Assembly (NCBI GenBank): GCA_017469955.1
Contig: JAFUFJ010000005.1
Coordinates: 1 to 64,000 of the forward strand
Direction: 5' to 3'
DNA from: Prevotella sp.
GTDB taxonomy: Bacteria; Bacteroidota; Bacteroidia; Bacteroidales; Bacteroidaceae
DNA length: 64,000 nt
Part shown: piece after piece, positions 56,554 through 64,000 of the stretch
Numbering within the stretch: position 1 is the stretch's first letter
Layout: each line of letters opens with the position of its first letter
Made by a program: the position numbers and the translations under genes
Notes under the pieces: model-generated
What the model saw: only the letters and a program-made list of their open reading frames with translations
Told to the model about the DNA's origin: nothing
The model's database searches: none

Positions 56554-57551
56554 TAGTTGACCACTACTTTCCGGCCATTGACAATATATATGCCCTTCTC
56601 CAGTCCCTTCAAGCCACTCTTTGAAGCGCCCTTACGATGGACTTTGCGCCCGTCAAGGGTGTAGATGCGCACGGGGTTGGCCTGCTCGGCAACGCCTTTG
56701 ACATCAGAATAGCTGTTGTAAGAGAAGGCAACATCCTGCATATTGCCCCAGATATAGTTCTCCAGCCCCGGATAGTCGACAAAAGGATTGCGGTTGCGCT
56801 GCACCTTGTAGACGGCCTCATTGCGTGCACGTTCGACATCATCAACAGGATCCTGGGCCGCCCAGCGCATCATCATGTCGAGCGTCCACTGCTTAAGTCC
56901 CGGATATGTCTTGCCGTCGAACACCGAACTGGCCGTGGCATTCGACGATGCCCATGACGAAATCTTGTCTTCATAGCACGTGACCATGTAGAAATAGATG
57001 CGGGCAAAGTCGCCCTTCACTTCGTCATTCGGCTCGAAAACCGTACCCGAATAGCCGGAAACGGCGCTGCGCCCAAGCTTGCAATAGCCGTTGTTCGACG
57101 TATAAGTGGCCGTGCTGACCTCGCCAAAGGGATAGTTGCTGCGACGGTTGTTGACATATCCATCGGTAGGAACCACATGCATAATGTCACTATACATAGG
57201 AGACTCCTTCGAGAACCAGCTCGAAGGCACGCTGTGCTCACGGTTATAGACGTCGCCTTCCTTCTTGTAGCTGCCGGCCTTGTCGGTGATATGACGGAAA
57301 TTTGTCGAATTGGAATACCAGTCTCTCACATAGCCATCTGCACGAGTATCGGTTGACTGATAGGCATTGATCAGGCCGGAATAAGACGTCACCGACGGAC
57401 TCTTGATAATATTATGGAAAGCGGTCTTCAAGGCTTCGCCTTTCTTTCCGTCGGCATTACGATAGTATGTGCCGCTGTTGTTGGGGCCTTGCCCCCAGAC
57501 AAACATGGCCAGCGACATCATGATGATGCAAGTAATAGTTCGTCTACCCAT
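56553..57551 (-). CDS. Secreted endonuclease I family nuclease with C-terminal sorting-like tail
   Basis: A 332-residue exported nuclease. After a signal peptide (1-20) residues 25-275 match endonuclease I/Bsn: YNREHSVPSSWF (catalytic-type His in REH), HVVPTDGYVNNRRSNYPFG, FEPNDEVKGDFARIYFYM and a final Trp/Asn-rich segment. It should degrade extracellular or periplasmic DNA or RNA. The last 45 residues (VRIYTLDGRKV ... GLEKGIYIVNGRKVVVN) are a tail shared in outline with the GH76 and C10 proteins nearby, resembling a type IX secretion signal. Its stop codon overlaps the start of the TonB-domain gene. Confidence 0.88.
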   Translation of the reverse strand: MGRRTITCIIMMSLAMFVWGQGPNNSGTYYRNADGKKGEALKTAFHNIIKSPSVTSYSGLINAYQSTDTRADGYVRDWYSNSTNFRHITDKAGSYKKEGDVYNREHSVPSSWFSKESPMYSDIMHVVPTDGYVNNRRSNYPFGEVSTATYTSNNGYCKLGRSAVSGYSGTVFEPNDEVKGDFARIYFYMVTCYEDKISSWASSNATASSVFDGKTYPGLKQWTLDMMMRWAAQDPVDDVERARNEAVYKVQRNRNPFVDYPGLENYIWGNMQDVAFSYNSYSDVKGVAEQANPVRIYTLDGRKVHRKGASKSGLKGLEKGIYIVNGRKVVVN

Positions 57552-57580
57552 GGTAATAGTGATTTTAATTCTTGCGATAC

Positions 57581-59182
57581 TTACTGTACGGCCACTTTCT
57601 TCCCGCCGACAACATAAAGCCCTCTGCCGAGACCTTGCAACGGTTCTTGGGCATTTGCATGGTCGCGCACCTTTCGACCGTCCACGGTATAGACGGTCAA
57701 AGAGTTGCCGTTATTTTTTTTTTCAGCCGTAACGTTCTGGATACCCGTCAGGTCTCCATAGTACTTGACAAGGATTCCCAATTCGGCAACACGCGACATC
57801 AGATACTGAACGTTGCATCTCTCTGTGTCATTAGAGCCCCATCCGTTCAGCAGATCGACAGGCAGGAAGCCGTGCCAGAGATAGTTGTCATAGGCATAGT
57901 CGAGCGCAGTCTGGAACGAAGAGAGATAGCTGCTGACCGTGTTATGATAGGGAGCTGCCGCAACAAAACCACGGAAAAGCACCTGATTGAACCAGGGATT
58001 GCCGTTCTTGCTGGGGTTTGTCGAACGGTTTTCCTCAACCAGCAGCGAACGATATATCGAGCCGTCAAGGCGTTTTGTGACGGTAAAGAACGAATAAGCG
58101 CGCAGCGAAGTATTCTTCAACTCATCGAGATAATACTCATCACCCGTTGCCCTGTAGAGGTCAGCAGCACCGGAAAGCATCGTCCCGGTATTGTAAGTGT
58201 GATAGGTTCCCTGAGGAGAACTGTTGGAATCCACATGCTGTCTGCACGTGACACCGTCTACTTCATAGGTTGTTATGTCGCCCGTCTTCGACCAAATGCC
58301 GTCATAATACACGCCGTTGCTTGAATTGCGCAGCACACGACGCTGCCATTCGTAGATCTTCTTGGCAAAGTCAAGATAGTATTCCGACTTCTTTTTAGTG
58401 ACGGTTATGATATGCCCCTCGTCGTCAAACTCCTTATATGACTGGTTGCCGTCAGCTCTTACTGTGGTGTATATCTCATACAACCACACCAGAGGAGAAA
58501 TGATTGGTGCATTGCTACATGCGTGCTTAGAGGTATAACCAGGTCCCCACGTGATACCACCATATTCGTTTCCGTCGCTGTCACGTACACAATCCCAACC
58601 GTCAAGCACATATCGGGTGAGCTCTTCGGCACGGGTCAGATAGCTGAGTGTGCCCGTAATACGATAGGCTCTGATAAGTTCCCTGATAATCCACATCTGG
58701 TCATCGTAGACATTTTCTATGCCTTGCACGTTGGCTGAGCCACGGTTGCTGCCACGATGGACACCATAAGGACTCCATGTGTTACGACCTGTATAGGACA
58801 CTAACTGGTAGGTTCCTTTGTACCAGTCAAGTCCGGAAATGACACTTTTCAGACGGTTCACATTCTTTTTATAATACTCTTCGTAGAGTTCGGGCTCCGA
58901 TTCTTCTACAGAAGCCAGACCTTCCAGCACCGAATTCAGGGCCTCCAAGGCCGAAGTATATTCCCATACACTCACGACATCGGAAGCCTTCTCCGTCTCC
59001 ATGTTATAGTAAAATGACAAACGTTGGGAAGCTGTCGTATACATTCTGTCGAATATTGAGTCGGTCATCTCTAATGCTCTTTTGAGATTTCTCACAGCCA
59101 ACTCGTTCTCACTGATGCCGTTTCCGGCCGACATCGAGATGCTGGCCATCAACGACACCATAGCAATCATTATCTTTTTCAT
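57581..59182 (-). CDS. Secreted GH76 glycoside hydrolase (alpha-mannanase family)
   Basis: A 533-residue exported protein. After a signal peptide, residues 30-470 show the alpha/alpha-toroid pattern of GH76: YNMETEKASDVVSVWEYTSA, VYDDQMWIIRELIRAYRIT (paired Asp of the active site), GGITWGPGYTSKHACSNAPI and TYHTYNTGTMLSGAADLY. GH76 enzymes cut alpha-1,6-mannan of yeast or mannoproteins. The C-terminus (LTVYTVDGRKV ... GLGRGLYVVGGKKVAVQ) carries the same tail as its neighbours. The endonuclease follows after a 29-bp gap. Specificity is family-based. Confidence 0.85.
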   Translation of the reverse strand: MKKIMIAMVSLMASISMSAGNGISENELAVRNLKRALEMTDSIFDRMYTTASQRLSFYYNMETEKASDVVSVWEYTSALEALNSVLEGLASVEESEPELYEEYYKKNVNRLKSVISGLDWYKGTYQLVSYTGRNTWSPYGVHRGSNRGSANVQGIENVYDDQMWIIRELIRAYRITGTLSYLTRAEELTRYVLDGWDCVRDSDGNEYGGITWGPGYTSKHACSNAPIISPLVWLYEIYTTVRADGNQSYKEFDDEGHIITVTKKKSEYYLDFAKKIYEWQRRVLRNSSNGVYYDGIWSKTGDITTYEVDGVTCRQHVDSNSSPQGTYHTYNTGTMLSGAADLYRATGDEYYLDELKNTSLRAYSFFTVTKRLDGSIYRSLLVEENRSTNPSKNGNPWFNQVLFRGFVAAAPYHNTVSSYLSSFQTALDYAYDNYLWHGFLPVDLLNGWGSNDTERCNVQYLMSRVAELGILVKYYGDLTGIQNVTAEKKNNGNSLTVYTVDGRKVRDHANAQEPLQGLGRGLYVVGGKKVAVQ

Positions 59183-59259
59183 TGTCCTTTATCCTTTTAG
59201 TGTTGAATTTAATTTTCCGTTTTTGAGAAAGATTGATAAGTAACTGAAGGCCAACCACT

Positions 59260-60699
59260 CTATTCATCTACACCGAAGAGGGGGTCTTCCGGCATCAGCA
59301 TCACTGGCGCCTGCTCGTATTCTTTAAGTAATTGGGCAGGAACATACTCGTTATTGACTACCAACCTGAACATATATTCATTGAACCAACGGTTTGTCAT
59401 CACAAGACATCCGGCGATTCCGCTTGCTGCTCCCCAGGAGTTTTCAACCTTCCATTTGGTTGGTTTACCGTCTTCCAAGTCGACAGCAGTAAGGGTCATG
59501 GCGTGGGTTGACCCGCTATCAAAGGTAGAAATGCGCTGAGCCTTGTCCATATTGAACGACGTTCCAAAGAGAGAACCATAGTCGTAGTTCTCCAGATCAA
59601 GGTATCCTCTCTTGCGGTCGAACTGTTTTCCTACGTCATAACTCGAATACAGCTTTCTGCCATCTTTCAATGAAGCGATGGCCAACTGTGCTATTTCATC
59701 CATAGGAAGGTTCAGGTATTTCCAGTTATGGCCGTCATAAGTGTGGCGGTCGAACTCCACTTCATAGGTTTTATGATACTCATGGCGCGGGTCGTTCATC
59801 ACCATGATAAATGTCCCATTGAGGTCTTTACCGACTGTTTCGGTATAGAACTCCTTTGGAGTGTATTGCCTTGCCTCGCCTTTCTGCCTGCCATTTTTGT
59901 CGACATGGGCATAAGTGAAGGTTTTCACCGGTTCACCTAATGTCAATGCCAGCATGCGATATATGACGGAAAGCTGTTCTGTCTTGCGCTGTTGGATGGC
60001 CGAATCCTTCTTCTTTTCTGCTACCATTTGGCGAAGTTCGAGCCCAAACTCACGCAGTTTTGAAGAGATCAAAGAGGCCATTCTTGAGGTGTTTTCGGCA
60101 GAAAAGGTCTCCGGTTGCACCGATTTCGGCACCAGTCCGTACTTTGAAGCCAAGTCTGCTACTCCACAAAACGTACCTCCGTCGTTGATAGGATGATGGA
60201 AAAAGAACTGCACCCGTGTGTCATCAAGAGGTTTCTGAGCGGTCTCAATGGCTCCCTGCAACATCATGTTAGCCTTTTCCAGCTGGTCATAGAAGAAGAG
60301 ATAGTCATGGGAGAACTCTACGGCAAGCGTGTCTTCATGCTCTTTTGCGAAATTAGAGCGCAGCACGTTCAAGCCGGAAAACATCCAGCATCGCCCGCTT
60401 GATTTCTGGTCATGGATTGACTGCTTGGGCGTTTCCACACTGAAATAGGTGTCGACAGGTCCCTGATTAGCAAAGTTTTGGGCAAGGTCATCGATTTTAT
60501 TGGATGCAATTGCATTGAACAGTGCTCTACTGAGTTGTCCCTGATTCGTCTGACCTTCTGCCTGCAACTGCTGGATTTTTGAGAGCAATGTCTCAGAGAT
60601 GCCGCCCGTCTTCTTCTGTGCGTATACTCCCGAGGGGCATAAAAGACATGCGGAGAGGGCTGCAAATAAGATTTCTTTTTTCATCATTTTTGGTTTCAA
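59260..60699 (-). CDS. Exported C1 peptidase (PepC/bleomycin-hydrolase type)
   Basis: A 479-residue cysteine peptidase. The catalytic triad is visible: Q98 and C104 in HDQKSSGRCWMFSGL, H399 in GSTHAMTLTAVD and N420 in VENSWG. The papain fold carries the bleomycin-hydrolase insertions (for example FSHDYLFFYDQLEKANMM). Unlike classical PepC it has a signal peptide (MMKKEILFAALSACLLCPSGVYA), so it acts in the periplasm or outside. It probably trims peptides produced by secreted endopeptidases such as the C10 enzyme encoded upstream. Start Met 1 or Met 5 are both possible. Confidence 0.9.
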   Translation of the reverse strand: MKPKMMKKEILFAALSACLLCPSGVYAQKKTGGISETLLSKIQQLQAEGQTNQGQLSRALFNAIASNKIDDLAQNFANQGPVDTYFSVETPKQSIHDQKSSGRCWMFSGLNVLRSNFAKEHEDTLAVEFSHDYLFFYDQLEKANMMLQGAIETAQKPLDDTRVQFFFHHPINDGGTFCGVADLASKYGLVPKSVQPETFSAENTSRMASLISSKLREFGLELRQMVAEKKKDSAIQQRKTEQLSVIYRMLALTLGEPVKTFTYAHVDKNGRQKGEARQYTPKEFYTETVGKDLNGTFIMVMNDPRHEYHKTYEVEFDRHTYDGHNWKYLNLPMDEIAQLAIASLKDGRKLYSSYDVGKQFDRKRGYLDLENYDYGSLFGTSFNMDKAQRISTFDSGSTHAMTLTAVDLEDGKPTKWKVENSWGAASGIAGCLVMTNRWFNEYMFRLVVNNEYVPAQLLKEYEQAPVMLMPEDPLFGVDE

Positions 60700-60779
60700 T
60701 TACCTTTCAAGAGCCTTGCAAAGAGCCAGAAGTCCCTTCTTTCAAGCGAGGCTTCCGGCTCCTGCAGGCTATGGTTTGT

Positions 60780-63700
60780 TTAGAATTTTACTTTCTTTCC
60801 GTTGAGGATATAGACACCATGAGGCAGCGAGAGCACCTTGTTGTCAAGGATACTGTCGGCTACTTTCTGACCCTTCAGGTTGTATACCGCACCTGATTGC
60901 GCAGCTTCCACGGCTACTGTCTGCACGCCTGTCAGGTATTCGTCGCAGATAACAATCTGTTCAGGCTGGGCACTCTCCTCCAGTTTTGAGACGAAGTATG
61001 CACGGAAAGGTTTAACCTTTGTCTTCTTAACAGGGACAAAAGCCGTACCTTCAGAGTTGATTGTCCAAATGTTTTCGAGGGTTTCGCCCACTGTAATACC
61101 CTTGAAGTTGTAGGCAGCCGATGTTACAAGTGCATTCATTGTTGAGGAAGACTTCACATCTACGTTCTCTGCGGAGAAGACAATCTCTTGGCCTGCATAG
61201 GCGAACGGCACTGCAATAACATAAGGAACCTCTGCCTCGATCTTGTTGACAAAGGCGAATTGAGGCATGTCATCATCGGTCAGATAGGCAAATTCCTTGA
61301 GGTAGATGTCGTATTCGTTTTCCTCATTGGCCTGCCAACGCAACTCTTTTCCGTCGGCGGTGGCAACGGTCGTCGGAGCAAACGGCAGGACTACCGACTC
61401 CCAATTGTCCTTTCCTGTGCTGCCAGTAGCCAATGTACGGTGGTAGTTCACCTTGTCTGCGGTGAATGCCACTGGTGCATAGAACGGGTTGCTGTCGTCG
61501 ATGTTGATTTCTTCGGAATGTCCTCCGCGCACGATGTTTTGCCCTTCAAGGCCTTCAATCTCAGCATTTTCATCCACATAGAAGAGTACTCCTGCCGTGC
61601 TACTTGGCTTCACCTTCGTTACTCCCTCAACTCCGCGCAGGTCGACTGCCGTCACTCCCGACCTTGGTACATTGTATGTGCTTGAGCCTACGGCACCTAT
61701 CACGCGTCCGTCGCTATAATAAGTCACGATGCCTGGCAGCACATCATACCAGCTATACAGTCCTCTGATGCTCGCATTGGCAGTTACATTGTGGACGCTG
61801 AAGCCGTAATGACGGTTTGTCTCCAAGTTTTGAACCATGTAAGGAGCATTGACCGACCGACCGGCAGGTATGCTTAACGTCAGCACATCTTTCGCACAAG
61901 TGTTGTACCATCCGCGGTTGCCGAGCTGTTCTTTCCAGATAGTCAGCTCAACCTGCCCGTTGAAGTCTTCCTTTCCATTGTTCTTCAGCGTGATATTTCC
62001 TGCCACGAAGTTGCCTCTGAATACCGTTTCAGACGTTGTCTCAACCAGGTTCGATCCAGATATTCCCTCAAACGACAAGTTCTGTGCAATGGTAGCAGGC
62101 GTTACGCCGGCCTTTGTTATCTCGGCAATGCCTTCGCCGATGACATTATCTCCCTTGTCGTCAGTGGCAAGCCAGATGTGATAGTTGGCCTCCACGTTGG
62201 CTTCGGGCTTGAAGAAGAAGGTGATCATTTCCTCGCCGTTCTTAGGAACGCTGACGGCCGACCGGCTTACATTCGACCCCTTTTCTTCGGTTGTACTTGC
62301 AAAGAGGTAGATGGTTCCGAAGTATTCTTCGAGCGAGCTACGGAAGGTGACGTTGACATTCTGCTGTGTTCCGGCTTTCAGGTTGCCGGGGAACTCGATC
62401 TTCTCGACAGAAAGTCCGTCGATTGGCCGGATCCATTTCATGTAGATGCTGTAGTCGTCTTCCACGTGTACGTCGAACCATTCGGTCTCGATATTGAAGC
62501 ATGTGCCCCACTGTGTGGCGTCTTTCTGCTTGCTGATGGGTGCCACTTTATAGGTTCCCGGCTCCAGACCGGTGACGGGATAGGTGTAGGTGCGCAGGTA
62601 GTTGGCGTTGATCGAGAAGTTGTTGGTTGTGCCGATAGGCTCAAAGTTGCCGTCTTCGCGCAGGAACCCGATGCCCGTGTCAAAGGTATGCTGGGCACCT
62701 GTCCAGTTGATGTAGTTGGCTTTGATGGCCGGATTGCCGTTTCCATCGGTCGTCTGTTCGACGCCATTGATGGTCATGTTGGCATAGAAGGTTTCCTTCA
62801 CGTCGTCGGGAAGCTTGAGTCCGATGATGGCATTCTGTCCCATTGAGTAGCCGTCAGAGCTCGAACTGGCGCCGATGCCGCTGTTGTCGCCGGGATTAAG
62901 CACTGTGATGCGGAAGTAACCGTTGCTTCCTCCGCCCCATCCCCAGTTGAGATGGAAGAGACCTTCACCGTCATAGCCGTCGACAACAAAGGCATGTCCA
63001 CCGCCAGTCGAATGGCCTGAGAAGCTGATGGGGCGCCCTGCTGCCAGTTCTCCGTAAAGAAGATCGGTCCAACCTTCCACGGTATAGTTGTCTCTTGATG
63101 CGCACCATGCGCTGTCATCGAATCCGAATATCTGCTTGAGGATGTCGGGTACGTTGCTGCCATGTACGGCTCCCGACGATGCTCCGTAACCCATCTTCAC
63201 CGACTGGCCCACCATCAGCATCAGGTTGGCCACGGCATCTTTCTGTGCATCGGTAGCCGAGGCGTCATAGACGTCAAGCATGTTGTCCCAGTCAATGACC
63301 GTTCCACCCTTGATGCGAGGCAGGGTGACAACGATGGTGGTGTCTTTTCCCGATGCGGTCTTGGTATTATAAGTGTTTGAATGCGAAGGAATGTTTCCGC
63401 GAGTCTTGACGGGATATTTCCAGAAGTTGATCACTTGCGCGATAGCAGTGGCCACACAGCCCGTCACGGCGTGCTCTCCTCTGCCTCCCGAAGCGTTGTA
63501 GTATTCCGGACAGAAGCGGTTATAGGGGTCGCCTTGGTTCCACAAACTCTTCAAGATCGGGCTGACTGCTCGGCGTACTGGCTTGATGCGCCTGGGCGAC
63601 TTGGCTTGGTTAAGCTGGTTGCCTTGGATGTTGTTGTCGTCCATCCACTTGATCTCGTCGGCATAGCCTTGCAAGAATGAACGCATGTTTTCGGGCATGT

Positions 63701-63998
63701 TGGCCACGTCGAAGGTGCCGTTGTCGCAATAGCCGAGCACCTGTTCAGTGCGGTCGTCGCCCGAAATGATGACGAAACCTCTGTCTTGTCCGGCATTGAA
63801 CACATAGTAGAATGCCTGTTCGTCGTTTTGTGTTGTCTTGCGTGGAGCCTTGTAGGCTGCCCGGCTTTCGGTCATCACGACACCACGGGAAGCCATGAAC
63901 TCCTTGGCCTGTTGCTGTGCTTGCTGACGGCTTACAGGGCCAGCCCACGCTACAACTGTAGCGAAAAAGGACATCAATAGTAATGTAGATTTTCTCAT
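60780..63998 (-). CDS. Secreted C10 (streptopain/interpain-type) cysteine peptidase
   Basis: A 1072-residue exported proenzyme. The order is: signal peptide (1-19); Spi-like inhibitory prodomain (about 20-140); C10 catalytic domain (about 145-400) with C181 in AVTGCVATAIAQV, H335 in GGGHAFVVDGYDG and HLNWGWGG; then some 600 residues of beta-sandwich repeats; and a C-terminal tail (AVYNLKGQKVAD ... LPHGVYILNGKKVKF) like that of its neighbours. Such peptidases (SpeB, interpain A) degrade host proteins. The ATG is 2 bp from the window edge, so the gene is complete but its promoter is outside. The large C-terminal extension exceeds the length of interpain-like enzymes. Confidence 0.92.
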   Translation of the reverse strand: MRKSTLLLMSFFATVVAWAGPVSRQQAQQQAKEFMASRGVVMTESRAAYKAPRKTTQNDEQAFYYVFNAGQDRGFVIISGDDRTEQVLGYCDNGTFDVANMPENMRSFLQGYADEIKWMDDNNIQGNQLNQAKSPRRIKPVRRAVSPILKSLWNQGDPYNRFCPEYYNASGGRGEHAVTGCVATAIAQVINFWKYPVKTRGNIPSHSNTYNTKTASGKDTTIVVTLPRIKGGTVIDWDNMLDVYDASATDAQKDAVANLMLMVGQSVKMGYGASSGAVHGSNVPDILKQIFGFDDSAWCASRDNYTVEGWTDLLYGELAAGRPISFSGHSTGGGHAFVVDGYDGEGLFHLNWGWGGGSNGYFRITVLNPGDNSGIGASSSSDGYSMGQNAIIGLKLPDDVKETFYANMTINGVEQTTDGNGNPAIKANYINWTGAQHTFDTGIGFLREDGNFEPIGTTNNFSINANYLRTYTYPVTGLEPGTYKVAPISKQKDATQWGTCFNIETEWFDVHVEDDYSIYMKWIRPIDGLSVEKIEFPGNLKAGTQQNVNVTFRSSLEEYFGTIYLFASTTEEKGSNVSRSAVSVPKNGEEMITFFFKPEANVEANYHIWLATDDKGDNVIGEGIAEITKAGVTPATIAQNLSFEGISGSNLVETTSETVFRGNFVAGNITLKNNGKEDFNGQVELTIWKEQLGNRGWYNTCAKDVLTLSIPAGRSVNAPYMVQNLETNRHYGFSVHNVTANASIRGLYSWYDVLPGIVTYYSDGRVIGAVGSSTYNVPRSGVTAVDLRGVEGVTKVKPSSTAGVLFYVDENAEIEGLEGQNIVRGGHSEEINIDDSNPFYAPVAFTADKVNYHRTLATGSTGKDNWESVVLPFAPTTVATADGKELRWQANEENEYDIYLKEFAYLTDDDMPQFAFVNKIEAEVPYVIAVPFAYAGQEIVFSAENVDVKSSSTMNALVTSAAYNFKGITVGETLENIWTINSEGTAFVPVKKTKVKPFRAYFVSKLEESAQPEQIVICDEYLTGVQTVAVEAAQSGAVYNLKGQKVADSILDNKVLSLPHGVYILNGKKVKF

Positions 63999-64000
63999 GA

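Overview
The window looks like a chromosomal segment from a Prevotella-type member of the Bacteroidota. The reasons are: Bacteroidota -33/-7 promoters (TTTG, about 19-21 nt, TAnnTTTG) in front of many genes; the gene order ftsX-DUF3098-uppP-truB-queA; many lipoproteins; a streptopain-like C10 peptidase; a GH2 beta-galactosidase; and secreted enzymes ending in a 'VYxxDGRKV...GxYxxxGKKV' tail. No rRNA or tRNA gene, CRISPR array or intact insertion sequence was seen.

Layout. 0.3-3.4 kb: LptD-like outer-membrane protein. 3.4-6.5 kb: an AT-rich two-gene unit of a phage-spike-like beta-helix protein and a membrane acyltransferase. 7.5-14.6 kb: methionine cluster (trans-sulfuration PLP enzyme, PatB/MalY lyase, B12-dependent MetH, MetF) behind a leader with nested inverted repeats. 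15.0-20.3 kb (minus strand): pepT, a CPA2 antiporter, a P-loop/CYTH protein and a MESH1-like HD hydrolase. 20.7-22.3 kb: a lipoprotein and MTA/SAH nucleosidase. 22.4-27.0 kb: an outer-membrane barrel and a ricin-GH2 beta-galactosidase. 27.2-29.3 kb: a type II restriction-modification pair (C5 methylase plus NgoFVII-like PLD nuclease). 29.4-31.8 kb: typA and rpsO. 32.1-38.2 kb (minus): a lipoprotein, a YiiX-like hydrolase, folK, queA, truB, uppP, DUF3098, ftsX. 38.6-39.4 kb: radical SAM protein. 39.6-46.5 kb (minus): tripartite RND efflux operon ending in an lpxA-like gene. 46.9-48.4 kb: CCA-adding/poly(A) polymerase-type enzyme. 48.7-55.0 kb (plus): lipoprotein, DUF1599, DoxX/thioredoxin-like protein, tpiA, SPOR protein, folE, lipoprotein, exonuclease III. 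55.4-64.0 kb (minus): secreted or exported proteins (TonB-domain protein, endonuclease I, GH76, C1 peptidase, C10 peptidase).

The most striking non-genic signal is a family of intergenic arrays built from degenerate 22-bp units, seen at eleven clear sites and one doubtful site, about 60 units in total. Each unit is a roughly 17-bp imperfect palindrome plus a 5-bp linker. Three sequence classes occur: AGAAAGCTWAGCTTTCT-like, CAAAAGATSAACTTTTG-like and GTACATCWWAGATGTAY-like. They share the 22-bp register and follow one another within the same array. Half-sites are reshuffled like words, and some units differ by paired changes that preserve the dyad. None of these arrays lies inside a gene. I know of no described element that matches them.

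Functionally the segment is mostly core metabolism and envelope biogenesis. The methionine cluster, MTA/SAH nucleosidase and QueA all touch S-adenosylmethionine metabolism. Accessory pieces are the restriction-modification pair, the beta-helix/acyltransferase unit and the secreted hydrolases.
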